Below, in pieces: positions 45,346 through 54,519 of a stretch of 64,000 nt of DNA (its first letter is position 1; the number at the start of each line of letters is the position of its first letter). The notes below the pieces were generated by a model, which was not told where the DNA came from, ran no database searches, and saw only the letters and a list, made by a program, of their open reading frames with translations. This DNA is from an uncultured Johnsonella sp. (lineage in GTDB: Bacteria; Bacillota; Clostridia; Lachnospirales; Lachnospiraceae). The DNA lies in NCBI GenBank assembly GCA_900766185.1, contig CAAFUL010000097.1, positions 1 through 64,000 on the forward strand. The letters are read 5' to 3'. Both the position numbers and the translations under genes were made by a program.

Positions 45346-47979
45346 ATGAATTATAGTAAGCGTCATAACACGCGTGAGATAGATAATTCCACATCTAAAA
45401 GTAAAAAATACATCAATAAACTGGTAGTAACTTTTTTCAAGACCTTGTTTATATCGTTTTTGGTACTGTGTATTCTTAGTATCAGTCTTGCATTCGGTGT
45501 AGTAAAAGGCATTATAGACAATACTCCCAAGATAAATATTGAGAGTATCGCACCTTTGGGCTTTGCAACTACAGTATACGACTCCAAGGGCAATGTTACC
45601 GATACTCTGGTAATGGCAGGTGCCAATCGTGAAGAAGCAAGCTATGAAGAAATTCCCAAAGACCTTATAAATGCCTTTGTAGCCATAGAGGATGAAAGAT
45701 TTTGGCAGCATAAAGGTATTGATACCAAGTCAATTATGCGTGCAGTCTACGGTGTGCTAAAGCGCAGCAACTTGGGTGGCGGATCTACAATTACTCAGCA
45801 GCTTATTAAAAACAATGTGTTTAACGGCGGTAGAGAATCAAGCTTTGGAGCCAAACTTGAAAGAAAGCTGCAAGAGCAGTACCTTGCCTTGGAGCTTGAA
45901 AAAAACATGGATAAAAAGCAAATCATTACCAATTACCTTAATACCATCAACCTTGGAAATAACGCCCTTGGTGTTAAGGTGGCTTCAAGAAGGTACTTCG
46001 GTAAGGAAGTTTCAGACTTGACCTTATCAGAAGCTACAGTACTTGCAGGTATTACTCAAAACCCAAGCAAGTATAACCCTATAAGCGGTAGGGTGAAAAA
46101 TGAAGAAAAAAGAAAAGTTATCTTAAGTTATATGTTAACACAGGGTTATATTACCAAAGAAGATATGGACAAAGCTTTGGCTGATAATGTATATGACCGT
46201 ATTCAAAATGTTAACACGGTAACAAAGGAAACTCCGGGCAATATTTACAGTTACTTTACTGACGAATTAACCGAACAGGTAATGAGTACACTTATGAATA
46301 AGCTCGGCTACTCGGAAACTCAAAGCTATAACTTACTTTATGGCGGAGGACTTTCAATATATACAACTCTCGATCCGGATTTACAACAAATAGTTGAAGA
46401 AGAGGTCAATAATCCGGATAATTATGATATCACAAAATACTCAGCTGAATACAGACTTTCAGTGGAGCATGCAAGTACAGGAATACAGCATTATTCTGAA
46501 AAGGATATCATGCAATATCATAAAAATGTGCTAAAGGATGATTTTGACGGTCTATACAAATCCGAAGAAGCGGCAAGGGCGGATGTCGATAAATACAAGG
46601 CTTCCGTAGTACAGGAAGGTGACAGAGTAATCGGCGAAAGCTTCTCACCCATACTTCAGCCTCAGGCATCATTTGTATTAATGGATCAAAAAACAGGTGA
46701 AGTCAAGGCTTTAATAGGAGGAAGAGGTCCTAAGAACGCTTCTCTTACACTGAACAGAGCAAGCAATACCTTAAGACAGCCCGGATCGACTTTCAAGGTA
46801 CTTTCCGCCTTTGCTCCGGCTATTGATGCAAAGGGAGCTACACTTGCAACCACCTACTATGACGAAGAATATACCGTAGGTAAGAAAACTATTTCAAACT
46901 GGTACTCTTCAAGGGGCTATCTTGGCTATTCCAATATAAGAGAGGGCATCATATACTCTATGAATGTAGTTGCAGCCCGTTGCTTGATGGAAACGGTGAC
47001 TCCAAGGCTTGGCGTAGAATATTGTAAGAATTTCGGTATTACTACATTGACAGACAATGATTACAGTGCTTCCGTTGCACTCGGAGGTTTGTACAGCGGT
47101 GTAAGTAACCTTGAGCTTACCGCAGCCTATGCAGCCATAGCTAACGGCGGTACTTATACGGAACCTATTTTCTTTACAAAGATAGTTGACCATAACGGTA
47201 AAGTGCTGATAGACAATACTCCTACTACCAGAAGGGTCATCAAGGAATCAACCGCCTTCCTTTTGACAGATGCCATGAGGGAGTCTATGATAAGCAACAG
47301 AAAGTTTGCAAGATCGGCTGTAAATGTTAATTCAACAAGTACAAAGGCTCATCTTGACAATATGAGTTGTGCCGGAAAGTCAGGTACTACCTCAAAAAGT
47401 AATGACATCTGGTTTGTAGGTTATACTCCATATTATACCGGCGGTATATGGTCGGGCTTTGATGAAAATCAAAAACTTGGTGAAGAAAGCAGCGGAACCT
47501 CCTATCATAAAATCATCTGGAAAAAGATCATGACCAGAGTTCATGATACTAAAGAGCTTAAAAATGTAGAATTCACTAAACCGGCGGATATAGAAACTGC
47601 CACTATATGCAGGAAGTCAGGTAAACTTCCTATATCCGGAGTATGTTCCTCCGACCCCAGAGGCAATGCCACCTATACTGAATATTTTGCCAAAGGTACC
47701 GTACCTACAGAAAAATGTGATGTGCACAGCAGTATAAAAGTTTGTTCCGAATCAGGTCAAAGACCTACTTCATTTTGTCCGAGTACAAGAAGTAAAACTA
47801 TAATGAAACTTCCCGACAGTAACAGCACCACGGATGATTCATACTTCTCCTATCCGTCTAAGTGCAGTATTCACACAGGAGCACCGGCTCCGTCAGAATC
47901 GGATGCCTCGGATATAAACTCACCGCCAAGTTCAGGCGGAAACAGTTCTACAGGTTATGGTCCGGGCTATGTAAACTAA
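45346..47979 (+). CDS. Class A penicillin-binding protein 1A
   Basis: This is a bifunctional peptidoglycan synthase of 877 aa. There is a cytoplasmic basic tail, one transmembrane helix (about 28-52), then the GT51 glycosyltransferase domain with FVAIEDERFWQHKGID (about 108) and GGSTITQQLIKN (about 145-156). The transpeptidase domain has the SxxK motif (PGSTFK, about 482), SxN (YSMN, about 540) and KSGT (about 680). A Cys-rich C-terminal extension with about eight cysteines and a Ser/Gly-rich end follows. AGGAG lies before the ATG. It is transcribed alone, with a strong terminator after it. Confidence 0.95.
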   Translation: MNYSKRHNTREIDNSTSKSKKYINKLVVTFFKTLFISFLVLCILSISLAFGVVKGIIDNTPKINIESIAPLGFATTVYDSKGNVTDTLVMAGANREEASYEEIPKDLINAFVAIEDERFWQHKGIDTKSIMRAVYGVLKRSNLGGGSTITQQLIKNNVFNGGRESSFGAKLERKLQEQYLALELEKNMDKKQIITNYLNTINLGNNALGVKVASRRYFGKEVSDLTLSEATVLAGITQNPSKYNPISGRVKNEEKRKVILSYMLTQGYITKEDMDKALADNVYDRIQNVNTVTKETPGNIYSYFTDELTEQVMSTLMNKLGYSETQSYNLLYGGGLSIYTTLDPDLQQIVEEEVNNPDNYDITKYSAEYRLSVEHASTGIQHYSEKDIMQYHKNVLKDDFDGLYKSEEAARADVDKYKASVVQEGDRVIGESFSPILQPQASFVLMDQKTGEVKALIGGRGPKNASLTLNRASNTLRQPGSTFKVLSAFAPAIDAKGATLATTYYDEEYTVGKKTISNWYSSRGYLGYSNIREGIIYSMNVVAARCLMETVTPRLGVEYCKNFGITTLTDNDYSASVALGGLYSGVSNLELTAAYAAIANGGTYTEPIFFTKIVDHNGKVLIDNTPTTRRVIKESTAFLLTDAMRESMISNRKFARSAVNVNSTSTKAHLDNMSCAGKSGTTSKSNDIWFVGYTPYYTGGIWSGFDENQKLGEESSGTSYHKIIWKKIMTRVHDTKELKNVEFTKPADIETATICRKSGKLPISGVCSSDPRGNATYTEYFAKGTVPTEKCDVHSSIKVCSESGQRPTSFCPSTRSKTIMKLPDSNSTTDDSYFSYPSKCSIHTGAPAPSESDASDINSPPSSGGNSSTGYGPGYVN

Positions 47980-48048
47980 AAAACTCTATGTGCATCATTC
48001 GAAAATAAGTATACAAAAATGATGAATATTTTTCTGAGTCTATAAATC

Positions 48049-48088
48049 AAAAATCCTCAGCGTAGTGCATACTACACTGAGGATTTTT
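48049..48088. terminator. Strong bidirectional terminator
   Basis: The stem AAAAATCCTCAG/CTGAGGATTTTT, extended by GTAGT/ACTAC with a 4-base loop, lies between the convergent PBP1A and TPR genes. It has A and T runs on the proper sides for both strands. Confidence 0.9.
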
Positions 48089-48226
48089 AATTTATGAAAT
48101 CATTAAAATAATCAATTTTTTGCTGTGCTTATTTACAAGATACGCACAGGGTCAAACACCCACTTTATCAAGTAAAGTTCGTATTTGACCCACAAATTTT
48201 CATTATATAACAATATACTTTGCCTA

Positions 48227-49546
48227 TTAATACCCTCTTTCAGTCTTAGCTAACTTCGCCTCATTACTGTCCGGATAATTAATAATTATATCTCCGAATA
48301 TCGTATTGGCACTTTGTGAATCTCCGCTCAGCTTATAAGCCATAGCCTTCTTATATAATGCAGCTACAAATGAAGGTGAAATTGCAAGGCTTTTATCATA
48401 ATAAAGTATTGCATTGGCATAGTCTCCCGCCCCGTAATAACTATCTCCCTTGGCAAGCAAAAGCTTAGGACCGTCCTGCTTTATCTTTGCACTTAATTCA
48501 TTATATATGGAGTTAGGAGAAACTCTGCTGCCGTCATCTATATCCATAAGCTTTTCCGTATCAAGCCCGGCAAAAAGAAATGCCGCCTGTGTAAAATCTT
48601 CTTTTCTATATGCATCCAGTATACCTATCAGAAGTTGATACTGTGTTATCTGGTAAGTACTTGACTCATCAGAAGTATTGGCGTTTTCCGTAAGACGGTC
48701 TATCTCTGCCTGAAGGCTATCCTTCGCCTCTGTAAGCTCATCTATCTTGGCATTGGATGCACTCAGTTTATCACTTATTGACATAATTTCAGAATTGTGT
48801 ACTGTATTCATCCTATTTTTTACGGTAGGCATATATAAAAATATAATACTTGTAGCGCCTATCAAAAGCCCTATCAGTATATTGACTGCGGTATGCCAAC
48901 CGAAACCTTCGGAATATCCCTTAGGTATTATAACATCCTCTTCCAAAAGCTTGGACATACGCTTGCTTTCAAACTGCCGGTTTCTGCTTACATCGGGCTT
49001 TCCGCCTTCTCTAAGCTTTGCAGCGTAAGATAGCGCTATCGGATTGCTCTTATCCACATTAAGCACCGCTTTTATACACTTTCCGGCTTTTTTGTAATCT
49101 CCGTACTCCATGGCAAGCAGTGCCAAAAGTAATTGCGCATTAATATACTTAGGACTTGTCTCCGTGATCCTGTTAAGCATTATAATAGACAGATCCTTAC
49201 TGTTTGAGGTTGCATTGGATAAGGCAAGATTATACTTTCCTATATTTTGCTCGTGCTTTTCAAGTTCACCTCTGCTGTCTCTGAGTATCCTGATATATTT
49301 TATTGCTATATTCTTTTCACTGCTTATATTGCTGCTTATAACCCATTGAACCAAGGCTTCAGCCGCTTCACCGATCTCATAATATATAAGCCCCAAAAGA
49401 TTTCTTGCCGGAATATTTTGCTTATTAAACTGTAAAGAGTATTTTATATATGTAATAGCCATTGACAAGTTTCGGCTTTTAGCATGGCTAAGTGCCAAAT
49501 TATAGTAGCTATTGGATATATACACGCATCTTCGCTTTACACTCAT
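48227..49546 (-). CDS. TPR membrane protein
   Basis: The 439-aa protein has N-terminal TPR repeats (about 10-190; SNSYYNLALSHAKSRNLSMAI), a basic linker, one transmembrane helix (about 216-236), a coiled coil (about 245-290) and C-terminal TPRs (about 345-435; GDYANAILYYDKSLAISPSFVAALYKKAMAY). The topology suggests cytoplasmic and extracellular protein-binding faces. No exact function can be given. GAGGGG precedes the ATG, which overlaps the stop of a 48-aa gene (TAATG), so the two are coupled. Confidence 0.8.
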   Translation of the reverse strand: MSVKRRCVYISNSYYNLALSHAKSRNLSMAITYIKYSLQFNKQNIPARNLLGLIYYEIGEAAEALVQWVISSNISSEKNIAIKYIRILRDSRGELEKHEQNIGKYNLALSNATSNSKDLSIIMLNRITETSPKYINAQLLLALLAMEYGDYKKAGKCIKAVLNVDKSNPIALSYAAKLREGGKPDVSRNRQFESKRMSKLLEEDVIIPKGYSEGFGWHTAVNILIGLLIGATSIIFLYMPTVKNRMNTVHNSEIMSISDKLSASNAKIDELTEAKDSLQAEIDRLTENANTSDESSTYQITQYQLLIGILDAYRKEDFTQAAFLFAGLDTEKLMDIDDGSRVSPNSIYNELSAKIKQDGPKLLLAKGDSYYGAGDYANAILYYDKSLAISPSFVAALYKKAMAYKLSGDSQSANTIFGDIIINYPDSNEAKLAKTERGY

Positions 49547-49692
49547 TAAGAACGCCCCTCTGATTCAAGCTGTATAATTCTTGATATAATATCTGCCATA
49601 TCATGCATATCTGTTCTGACTATTTCATCTTCTACCTTGGATATCTCAAGGCTGGGTTTAAAACGAGCCAATTCTTCATCAAAATTTATCAT
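49546..49692 (-). CDS. Small 48-aa protein coupled to the TPR gene
   Basis: The frame begins MINFDEELARFKPSLEI and ends RIIQLESEGRS. A perfect GGAGG is 7 bases before the ATG. Its stop overlaps the next ATG (TAATG). The peptide is acidic and helical without a membrane segment. It lies between valS and the TPR protein, 14 bases after the valS stop. No family is recognised; the ribosome site and coupling make it a real gene. Confidence 0.75.
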   Translation of the reverse strand: MINFDEELARFKPSLEISKVEDEIVRTDMHDMADIISRIIQLESEGRS

Positions 49693-49706
49693 ATAGAAAC
49701 CTCCTA

Positions 49707-52352
49707 TTAGCGTTTCTCCAAAGCTACAAGTTGTTCCCTAAGCTGCTCTAGCATCTTAGTATACTTATCAAGCTTTTCTTTTTCTTCCTCTATCTTACTT
49801 GCAGGAGCCTTGGATATAAACTTTTCATTTCCAAGCATATTATTGACCCTATCAAGTTCTGCAAGTAATTTTACTTCTTCTTTTTTAAGTCTTTCTTTTT
49901 CTTTTGCTACATCTACCAAGTCTTCAAAAGGTATGTATATATCGGCGCCTACTATAACTGCGGATACTGCATCATCAGGAACATTCGCCTTGTCCGCCTC
50001 TATATAAAGCTCATTGGCACCTGCCAAACTCATAAATATAACTCTTGACTCTTCAAATACATCTCTAACTTCTGCTTCCTTGCTGATAAGATGTACACCG
50101 AGTTTTTTACTTGGAACTACATTCATGGAAGTTCGTATATTTCTTATAGCTCTGACAGCCGCCTTTATACTTTCCACCTTATCTTCATCCGCCTTCATAT
50201 CCCAAGCCTCATCATATACAGGCCACTTGGATATCATGATGCTTTCTTCATCACTTAAGTTTAAGAAGATCTCTTCTGTAATAAAAGGCATAAACGGATG
50301 TAAAAGCTTAAGCATATCTATAAGTACCTTCTTTAACACCCAAAGTGCGGTTTCTCTGCTTTCATCTGCTTCATTCCAAAGTCTTGGCTTTAGCATCTCT
50401 ATATACCAATCACAGAACTCTTCCCATAAAAAGTCATATATCTTTGAAAGTGCTATACCAAGCTCATACTTATCCAAATTCTCGGTAACTTCTTTCACTA
50501 TACCATTACTTTTTGACAAAATCCATTTATCTTCTATTTTAAGCTTGCTCTTATCAAGTACAGGCTCTTTGTCATCTTTTACATTCATCATTATAAATCT
50601 TGATGCATTCCAGATTTTATTAGCAAAGTTTCTGCTTGCCTCTACTTTTTCAAAGTAAAACCTCATGTCATTACCCGGAGCATTACCCGTCATCAAGGTC
50701 ATACGAAGCGCATCGGCACCGTACTTATCTATAACTTCAAGCGGATCTATGCCGTTGCCTAAAGACTTACTCATCTTTCTTCCTTGAGAGTCTCTTACAA
50801 GCCCATGTATAAGTACAGTATTAAAAGGCTCCTTACCGGTTTGCTCCAAAGCGGAGAATACCATTCTTACTACCCAGAAGAATATAATATCATAACCTGT
50901 AACAAGTACATCTGTCGGATAGAAATAAGACAGCTCCTTAGTATCCTTTGGCCAGCCTAAGGTTGAAAAAGGCCAAAGTGCGGATGAAAACCATGTATCA
51001 AGCGTATCCTCATCCTGTATAAAGTCTTTTTCCTTAGCACATACTGGGCAATATGTCGGCTTCTTGCTTCCCACTTCCATATGCTTACATTCACTACAAT
51101 AATAAGCCGGAATCCTGTGTCCCCACCAAAGCTGTCTTGAGATACACCAGTCTCTTATATTCTCAAGCCAATGCAGATATATCTTTGAAAAACTCTCAGG
51201 TACAAACTTGAGGCTTCCGTTCTTAACAGATTCTATGGCAGGCTTTGCCATTTCTTCCATTTTGACAAACCATTGTGGCTTTATCATAGGCTCAACAATC
51301 GTCTTGCATCTGTCATGAGTACCTACACTGTGCTTATGTGCTACGGTCTTAACCAAAAGCCCCTGACTCTTAAGATCTTCAACTACCGCCTTTCTTGCCT
51401 CATATCTGTCCATATTATGATACTTTGAGCCCGGAAGATTGATCTTACCGTCATCATATAATATGTTGATTTCTTCCAAGTTATGTCTTTTACCGACTTC
51501 AAAATCATTAGGATCGTGTGCAGGAGTTATTTTTACACAACCTGTACCGAACTCCTTATCAACATAACTGTCGGCAACAAGAGGAATCTTCCTTCCCACC
51601 AATGGAAGTATCAGCTTTTTACCTATCAGGTCCTTATATCTTTCATCATCAGGATGCACTGCCACCGCAGTATCTCCAAGCATGGTCTCAGGTCTGGTGG
51701 TAGCTATTTCTATAAACCTGCCCTCTTCACCCTCTATAGGATAGTTTATATGCCAAAAATAAGAGTCCATTTCAATATGTTCAACCTCCGCATCGGAGAT
51801 AGTGGTTTGACATACCGGACACCAGTTTATGATCTTTGAGCCTTTGTATATATATCCCTTTTTATAAAGTTTGATAAATACATCTTCAACCGCATTGGAA
51901 CAGCCCTCATCCATAGTAAATCTTTCTCTTTCCCAATCTGCCGATGAACCGAGTTTTTGCAATTGATTTATGATTTTAGAGCCGTACTCTTTTTTCCATT
52001 CCCAAGCTTTTTCAAGGAATTTTTCTCTTCCAAGGCTTTCCTTGCTTAAGCCCTCAGCTTTTAATTTATCTATGATCTTTACTTCCGTAGCTATGGCGGC
52101 ATGATCCGTACCCGGCTGCCACAATGCCTCAAAACCCTGCATTCTTTTATATCTTATAAGTATATCCTGCATAGTGTTGTCAAGGGCATGTCCCATATGT
52201 AACTGCCCTGTGATGTTAGGCGGAGGCATAACTATGGTAAACGGCTTTTTATCCTTGTTGACCTCGGCATGAAAGTATTTCTTTTCCAGCCAGTTTTTGT
52301 ATATCTTCGCTTCTATCTTAGAAGGATCATAATTTTTTTCCAACTCTTTCAT
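49707..52352 (-). CDS. valS: Valyl-tRNA synthetase
   Basis: ValS charges tRNA-Val. The 881-aa class I synthetase has the HIGH-type motif as HMGHALDN (about 45), the editing domain (about 190-340), a zinc-knuckle-like CSECKHMEV...CPVCAKEK (about 415-435), KMSKS (about 525), the anticodon-binding domain, and a C-terminal coiled coil (about 820-880). The ATG at 52352 follows AGGACAGG; the frame runs on to 52451 without a better site. No T-box leader is seen upstream, so tRNA-dependent control is not evident. Confidence 0.96.
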   Translation of the reverse strand: MKELEKNYDPSKIEAKIYKNWLEKKYFHAEVNKDKKPFTIVMPPPNITGQLHMGHALDNTMQDILIRYKRMQGFEALWQPGTDHAAIATEVKIIDKLKAEGLSKESLGREKFLEKAWEWKKEYGSKIINQLQKLGSSADWERERFTMDEGCSNAVEDVFIKLYKKGYIYKGSKIINWCPVCQTTISDAEVEHIEMDSYFWHINYPIEGEEGRFIEIATTRPETMLGDTAVAVHPDDERYKDLIGKKLILPLVGRKIPLVADSYVDKEFGTGCVKITPAHDPNDFEVGKRHNLEEINILYDDGKINLPGSKYHNMDRYEARKAVVEDLKSQGLLVKTVAHKHSVGTHDRCKTIVEPMIKPQWFVKMEEMAKPAIESVKNGSLKFVPESFSKIYLHWLENIRDWCISRQLWWGHRIPAYYCSECKHMEVGSKKPTYCPVCAKEKDFIQDEDTLDTWFSSALWPFSTLGWPKDTKELSYFYPTDVLVTGYDIIFFWVVRMVFSALEQTGKEPFNTVLIHGLVRDSQGRKMSKSLGNGIDPLEVIDKYGADALRMTLMTGNAPGNDMRFYFEKVEASRNFANKIWNASRFIMMNVKDDKEPVLDKSKLKIEDKWILSKSNGIVKEVTENLDKYELGIALSKIYDFLWEEFCDWYIEMLKPRLWNEADESRETALWVLKKVLIDMLKLLHPFMPFITEEIFLNLSDEESIMISKWPVYDEAWDMKADEDKVESIKAAVRAIRNIRTSMNVVPSKKLGVHLISKEAEVRDVFEESRVIFMSLAGANELYIEADKANVPDDAVSAVIVGADIYIPFEDLVDVAKEKERLKKEEVKLLAELDRVNNMLGNEKFISKAPASKIEEEKEKLDKYTKMLEQLREQLVALEKR

Positions 52353-52466
52353 AAATCCTGTCCTTTTCCTTTTATGTATTGTCACCTCATGTATTATGGG
52401 TATTTTCTTAAGTAAACTGCCTTTTGCTTTGGTATACCTTCTTTGCTCCATGTAGCGGCAGTCTGC

Positions 52467-53279
52467 TTATATCATATTTCTGTAATCCACCTTAAACCTT
52501 GAAATTTCTTCTATAAGCAGTTTTCTGAGTTTTATAGGATCCTTTTTGAATATATTATCAATCTCTTCTTTGTCTATTGCCTGTTTTACTTTTGTAACGG
52601 TTTGATTAAACTCTTCATCCCAATACTGCATAATATCGGTTCCCAGACTTTCTGTATACTTTAACTTAAGTCCGTCCCTTTTATCAAGGTATGATAAAAG
52701 ATACAGTCTTTTTAATATATGCTTATCTCCAAGTATATTGTATGCCTGCACATAGTATTCGTATGCCTTATCAAACATAAAAAGATTGGCAAATGCACTG
52801 GCTACATTGTGATAAGTCTTGGCTAAAAGTTTATCCCTCGGATTTTTTTCCGCATACATCTTTATAACTGCCTTATAGTACCTTATAGCCTTACCGTATC
52901 TTCTGAGTCTAAACATATAGTCGGCTTTTTCTTTTAAAAAATCAGCTTTTTTCAGCTTTCTTAAATTATTAAGTTCCGACCTGTACCTGCTGATTTCCGA
53001 GCTTCTGTATATCTCGGCAAACTCAAGTATATAGATAAGCATACTGTCTTCAGAATGTCTTTCCTGACTCATCTTGGTAAGTTGAGCGGCTAGGATATTC
53101 ATACCCAAATCTATATTTATAAACTCTATAAGACCGGGAGATATGAAATTATCAAGCACTAATAAAGGATGCTCATATATTATATAACAAAGCTCCTCTA
53201 TACTGTAAATATTCACAGATAATTCTTCTATATAATAAGGCTTCTTAGCTTCATTTTCGCTACATAGTATTAATCCCAT
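52467..53279 (-). CDS. TPR-like protein of the DUF5716/5717 module
   Basis: The 270-aa all-helical protein has a TPR-like centre (about 110-190: KADYMFRLRRYGKAIRYYKAVI, NVASAFANLFMFDKAYEYYVQAY). It has no signal peptide. Its start lies 10 bases inside the preceding DUF5716-like gene, so translation is coupled. It is the third member of a conserved-looking trio with DUF5717 and DUF5716 proteins. Function unknown; a scaffold or chaperone role is possible from the fold. Confidence 0.65.
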   Translation of the reverse strand: MGLILCSENEAKKPYYIEELSVNIYSIEELCYIIYEHPLLVLDNFISPGLIEFINIDLGMNILAAQLTKMSQERHSEDSMLIYILEFAEIYRSSEISRYRSELNNLRKLKKADFLKEKADYMFRLRRYGKAIRYYKAVIKMYAEKNPRDKLLAKTYHNVASAFANLFMFDKAYEYYVQAYNILGDKHILKRLYLLSYLDKRDGLKLKYTESLGTDIMQYWDEEFNQTVTKVKQAIDKEEIDNIFKKDPIKLRKLLIEEISRFKVDYRNMI

Positions 53280-54502
53280 AAGTCAACCTCTTGTACCAGT
53301 CCTGCCTCACTTTTTTTATATATGTCGCCAAACCCGGCATCTTCTAAACTAAGTACCATGGTTCCAGCGTTCTTAAACTCTGTTTTTATATCTATCCTCA
53401 TAGCCTTTTGTGCTCTTGCAGGCATAAAATTAAGCGGTATTTTTATACTTCTTTTTTTCTTATATATATCTATAGGCTGCAAATGCAACTCTATATCGGG
53501 TACGGAATCGGCAATGATCCTAAAAGATGCCTTTGCTTCGTTCCAAGCTTGACCTGCCCTTGCAAGCATAAGCGGAACTTCCTTATCTTTTCTTTGTATA
53601 TTTATACTGACATCCGTATCAAGCCTTCCGTCACATATACAGATAAAATTAAATATAGGCTTATCACTTGCAAGATCCACTCCTCTTACACAGGCTCCTC
53701 TTGCAAAAAGATCCATATCGGAAAATACCCTCCGCCTGCTGCAAATTATCTTTTTAAAATTCACAGCCCAGTCCAAGCTTTCAAAGCCCTTTTCAGTCAA
53801 CATTATAGTGGAAAATACTTTCTTTTTAAGTATTCTGTCCGCACAGGCGGTGAGAATCTTATCAGCCATTTTAGCACCGGCGGAATTATTTAAAAGATCA
53901 AGGTTAAATCCCTCATCCATATCCTTACTTTCAGCATATACTATGAACCTTTTTGCACTTTTACTTACCTTCAGTTCGTAATAGGTAAGCTTTGCATCGG
54001 TAAGACTGAATAACCCCACCTGATTATTCCATATTTCTTTTCCCTGACTCATAACATAGTATATAAAACTCTCACACCTGCTTATGACCTTTATATTTTG
54101 CTTCAAATATCCAAGGTCTACCAGACAGGAAGTAATTCTCTCCACTATATCCATGTCGATCTTCGGTATAGATACAACTATCTTCTCAGGATAACCGACT
54201 TTTAACTTTTCTAAACTGATATCTATAATCAACCTTAAAAAGTATTTGAGAATTTCCGCCCCTTGATACTTGATCCCATTTAATGTGGCAGTACCTCCTC
54301 TTATAGTAAGATTTAACAATTTATCAACTATAACACCTCTTCCGCTTAATGCCATTGCATAAGCTTCCTCTCCAACATACCATCCGTCTGCATCTTTCTC
54401 TTTGCATATAGCTGTCGGAAAGCGAAACGCCTTGTCATCAGCGTAGGACACTATGGATGTGCTATAATCACATATATCAATTCCAAAAACATGTGCTGTC
54501 AT
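53270..54502 (-). CDS. DUF5716-like Hsp70/actin-fold protein
   Basis: The 410-aa protein starts HVFGIDICDYSTSIVSY, which has the GIDxG-like phosphate-loop pattern of the actin/Hsp70 superfamily, and shows a later EKIVVSIPK strand typical of DnaK-like ATPases. I associate it with DUF5716, found in Lachnospiraceae next to DUF5717. The true DnaK substrate-binding tail is absent. Coupled to the TPR-like gene and 17 bases after DUF5717. ATPase activity is inferred, not shown. Confidence 0.7.
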   Translation of the reverse strand: MTAHVFGIDICDYSTSIVSYADDKAFRFPTAICKEKDADGWYVGEEAYAMALSGRGVIVDKLLNLTIRGGTATLNGIKYQGAEILKYFLRLIIDISLEKLKVGYPEKIVVSIPKIDMDIVERITSCLVDLGYLKQNIKVISRCESFIYYVMSQGKEIWNNQVGLFSLTDAKLTYYELKVSKSAKRFIVYAESKDMDEGFNLDLLNNSAGAKMADKILTACADRILKKKVFSTIMLTEKGFESLDWAVNFKKIICSRRRVFSDMDLFARGACVRGVDLASDKPIFNFICICDGRLDTDVSINIQRKDKEVPLMLARAGQAWNEAKASFRIIADSVPDIELHLQPIDIYKKKRSIKIPLNFMPARAQKAMRIDIKTEFKNAGTMVLSLEDAGFGDIYKKSEAGLVQEVDLWD

Positions 54503-54519
54503 TATAGTAGCCTCGTTTC

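Noticed and set aside
52353..52466. T-box leader for valS
   Set aside because: No T-box core (GGTGG...CCGCG), no specifier stem and too little space after the upstream gene.
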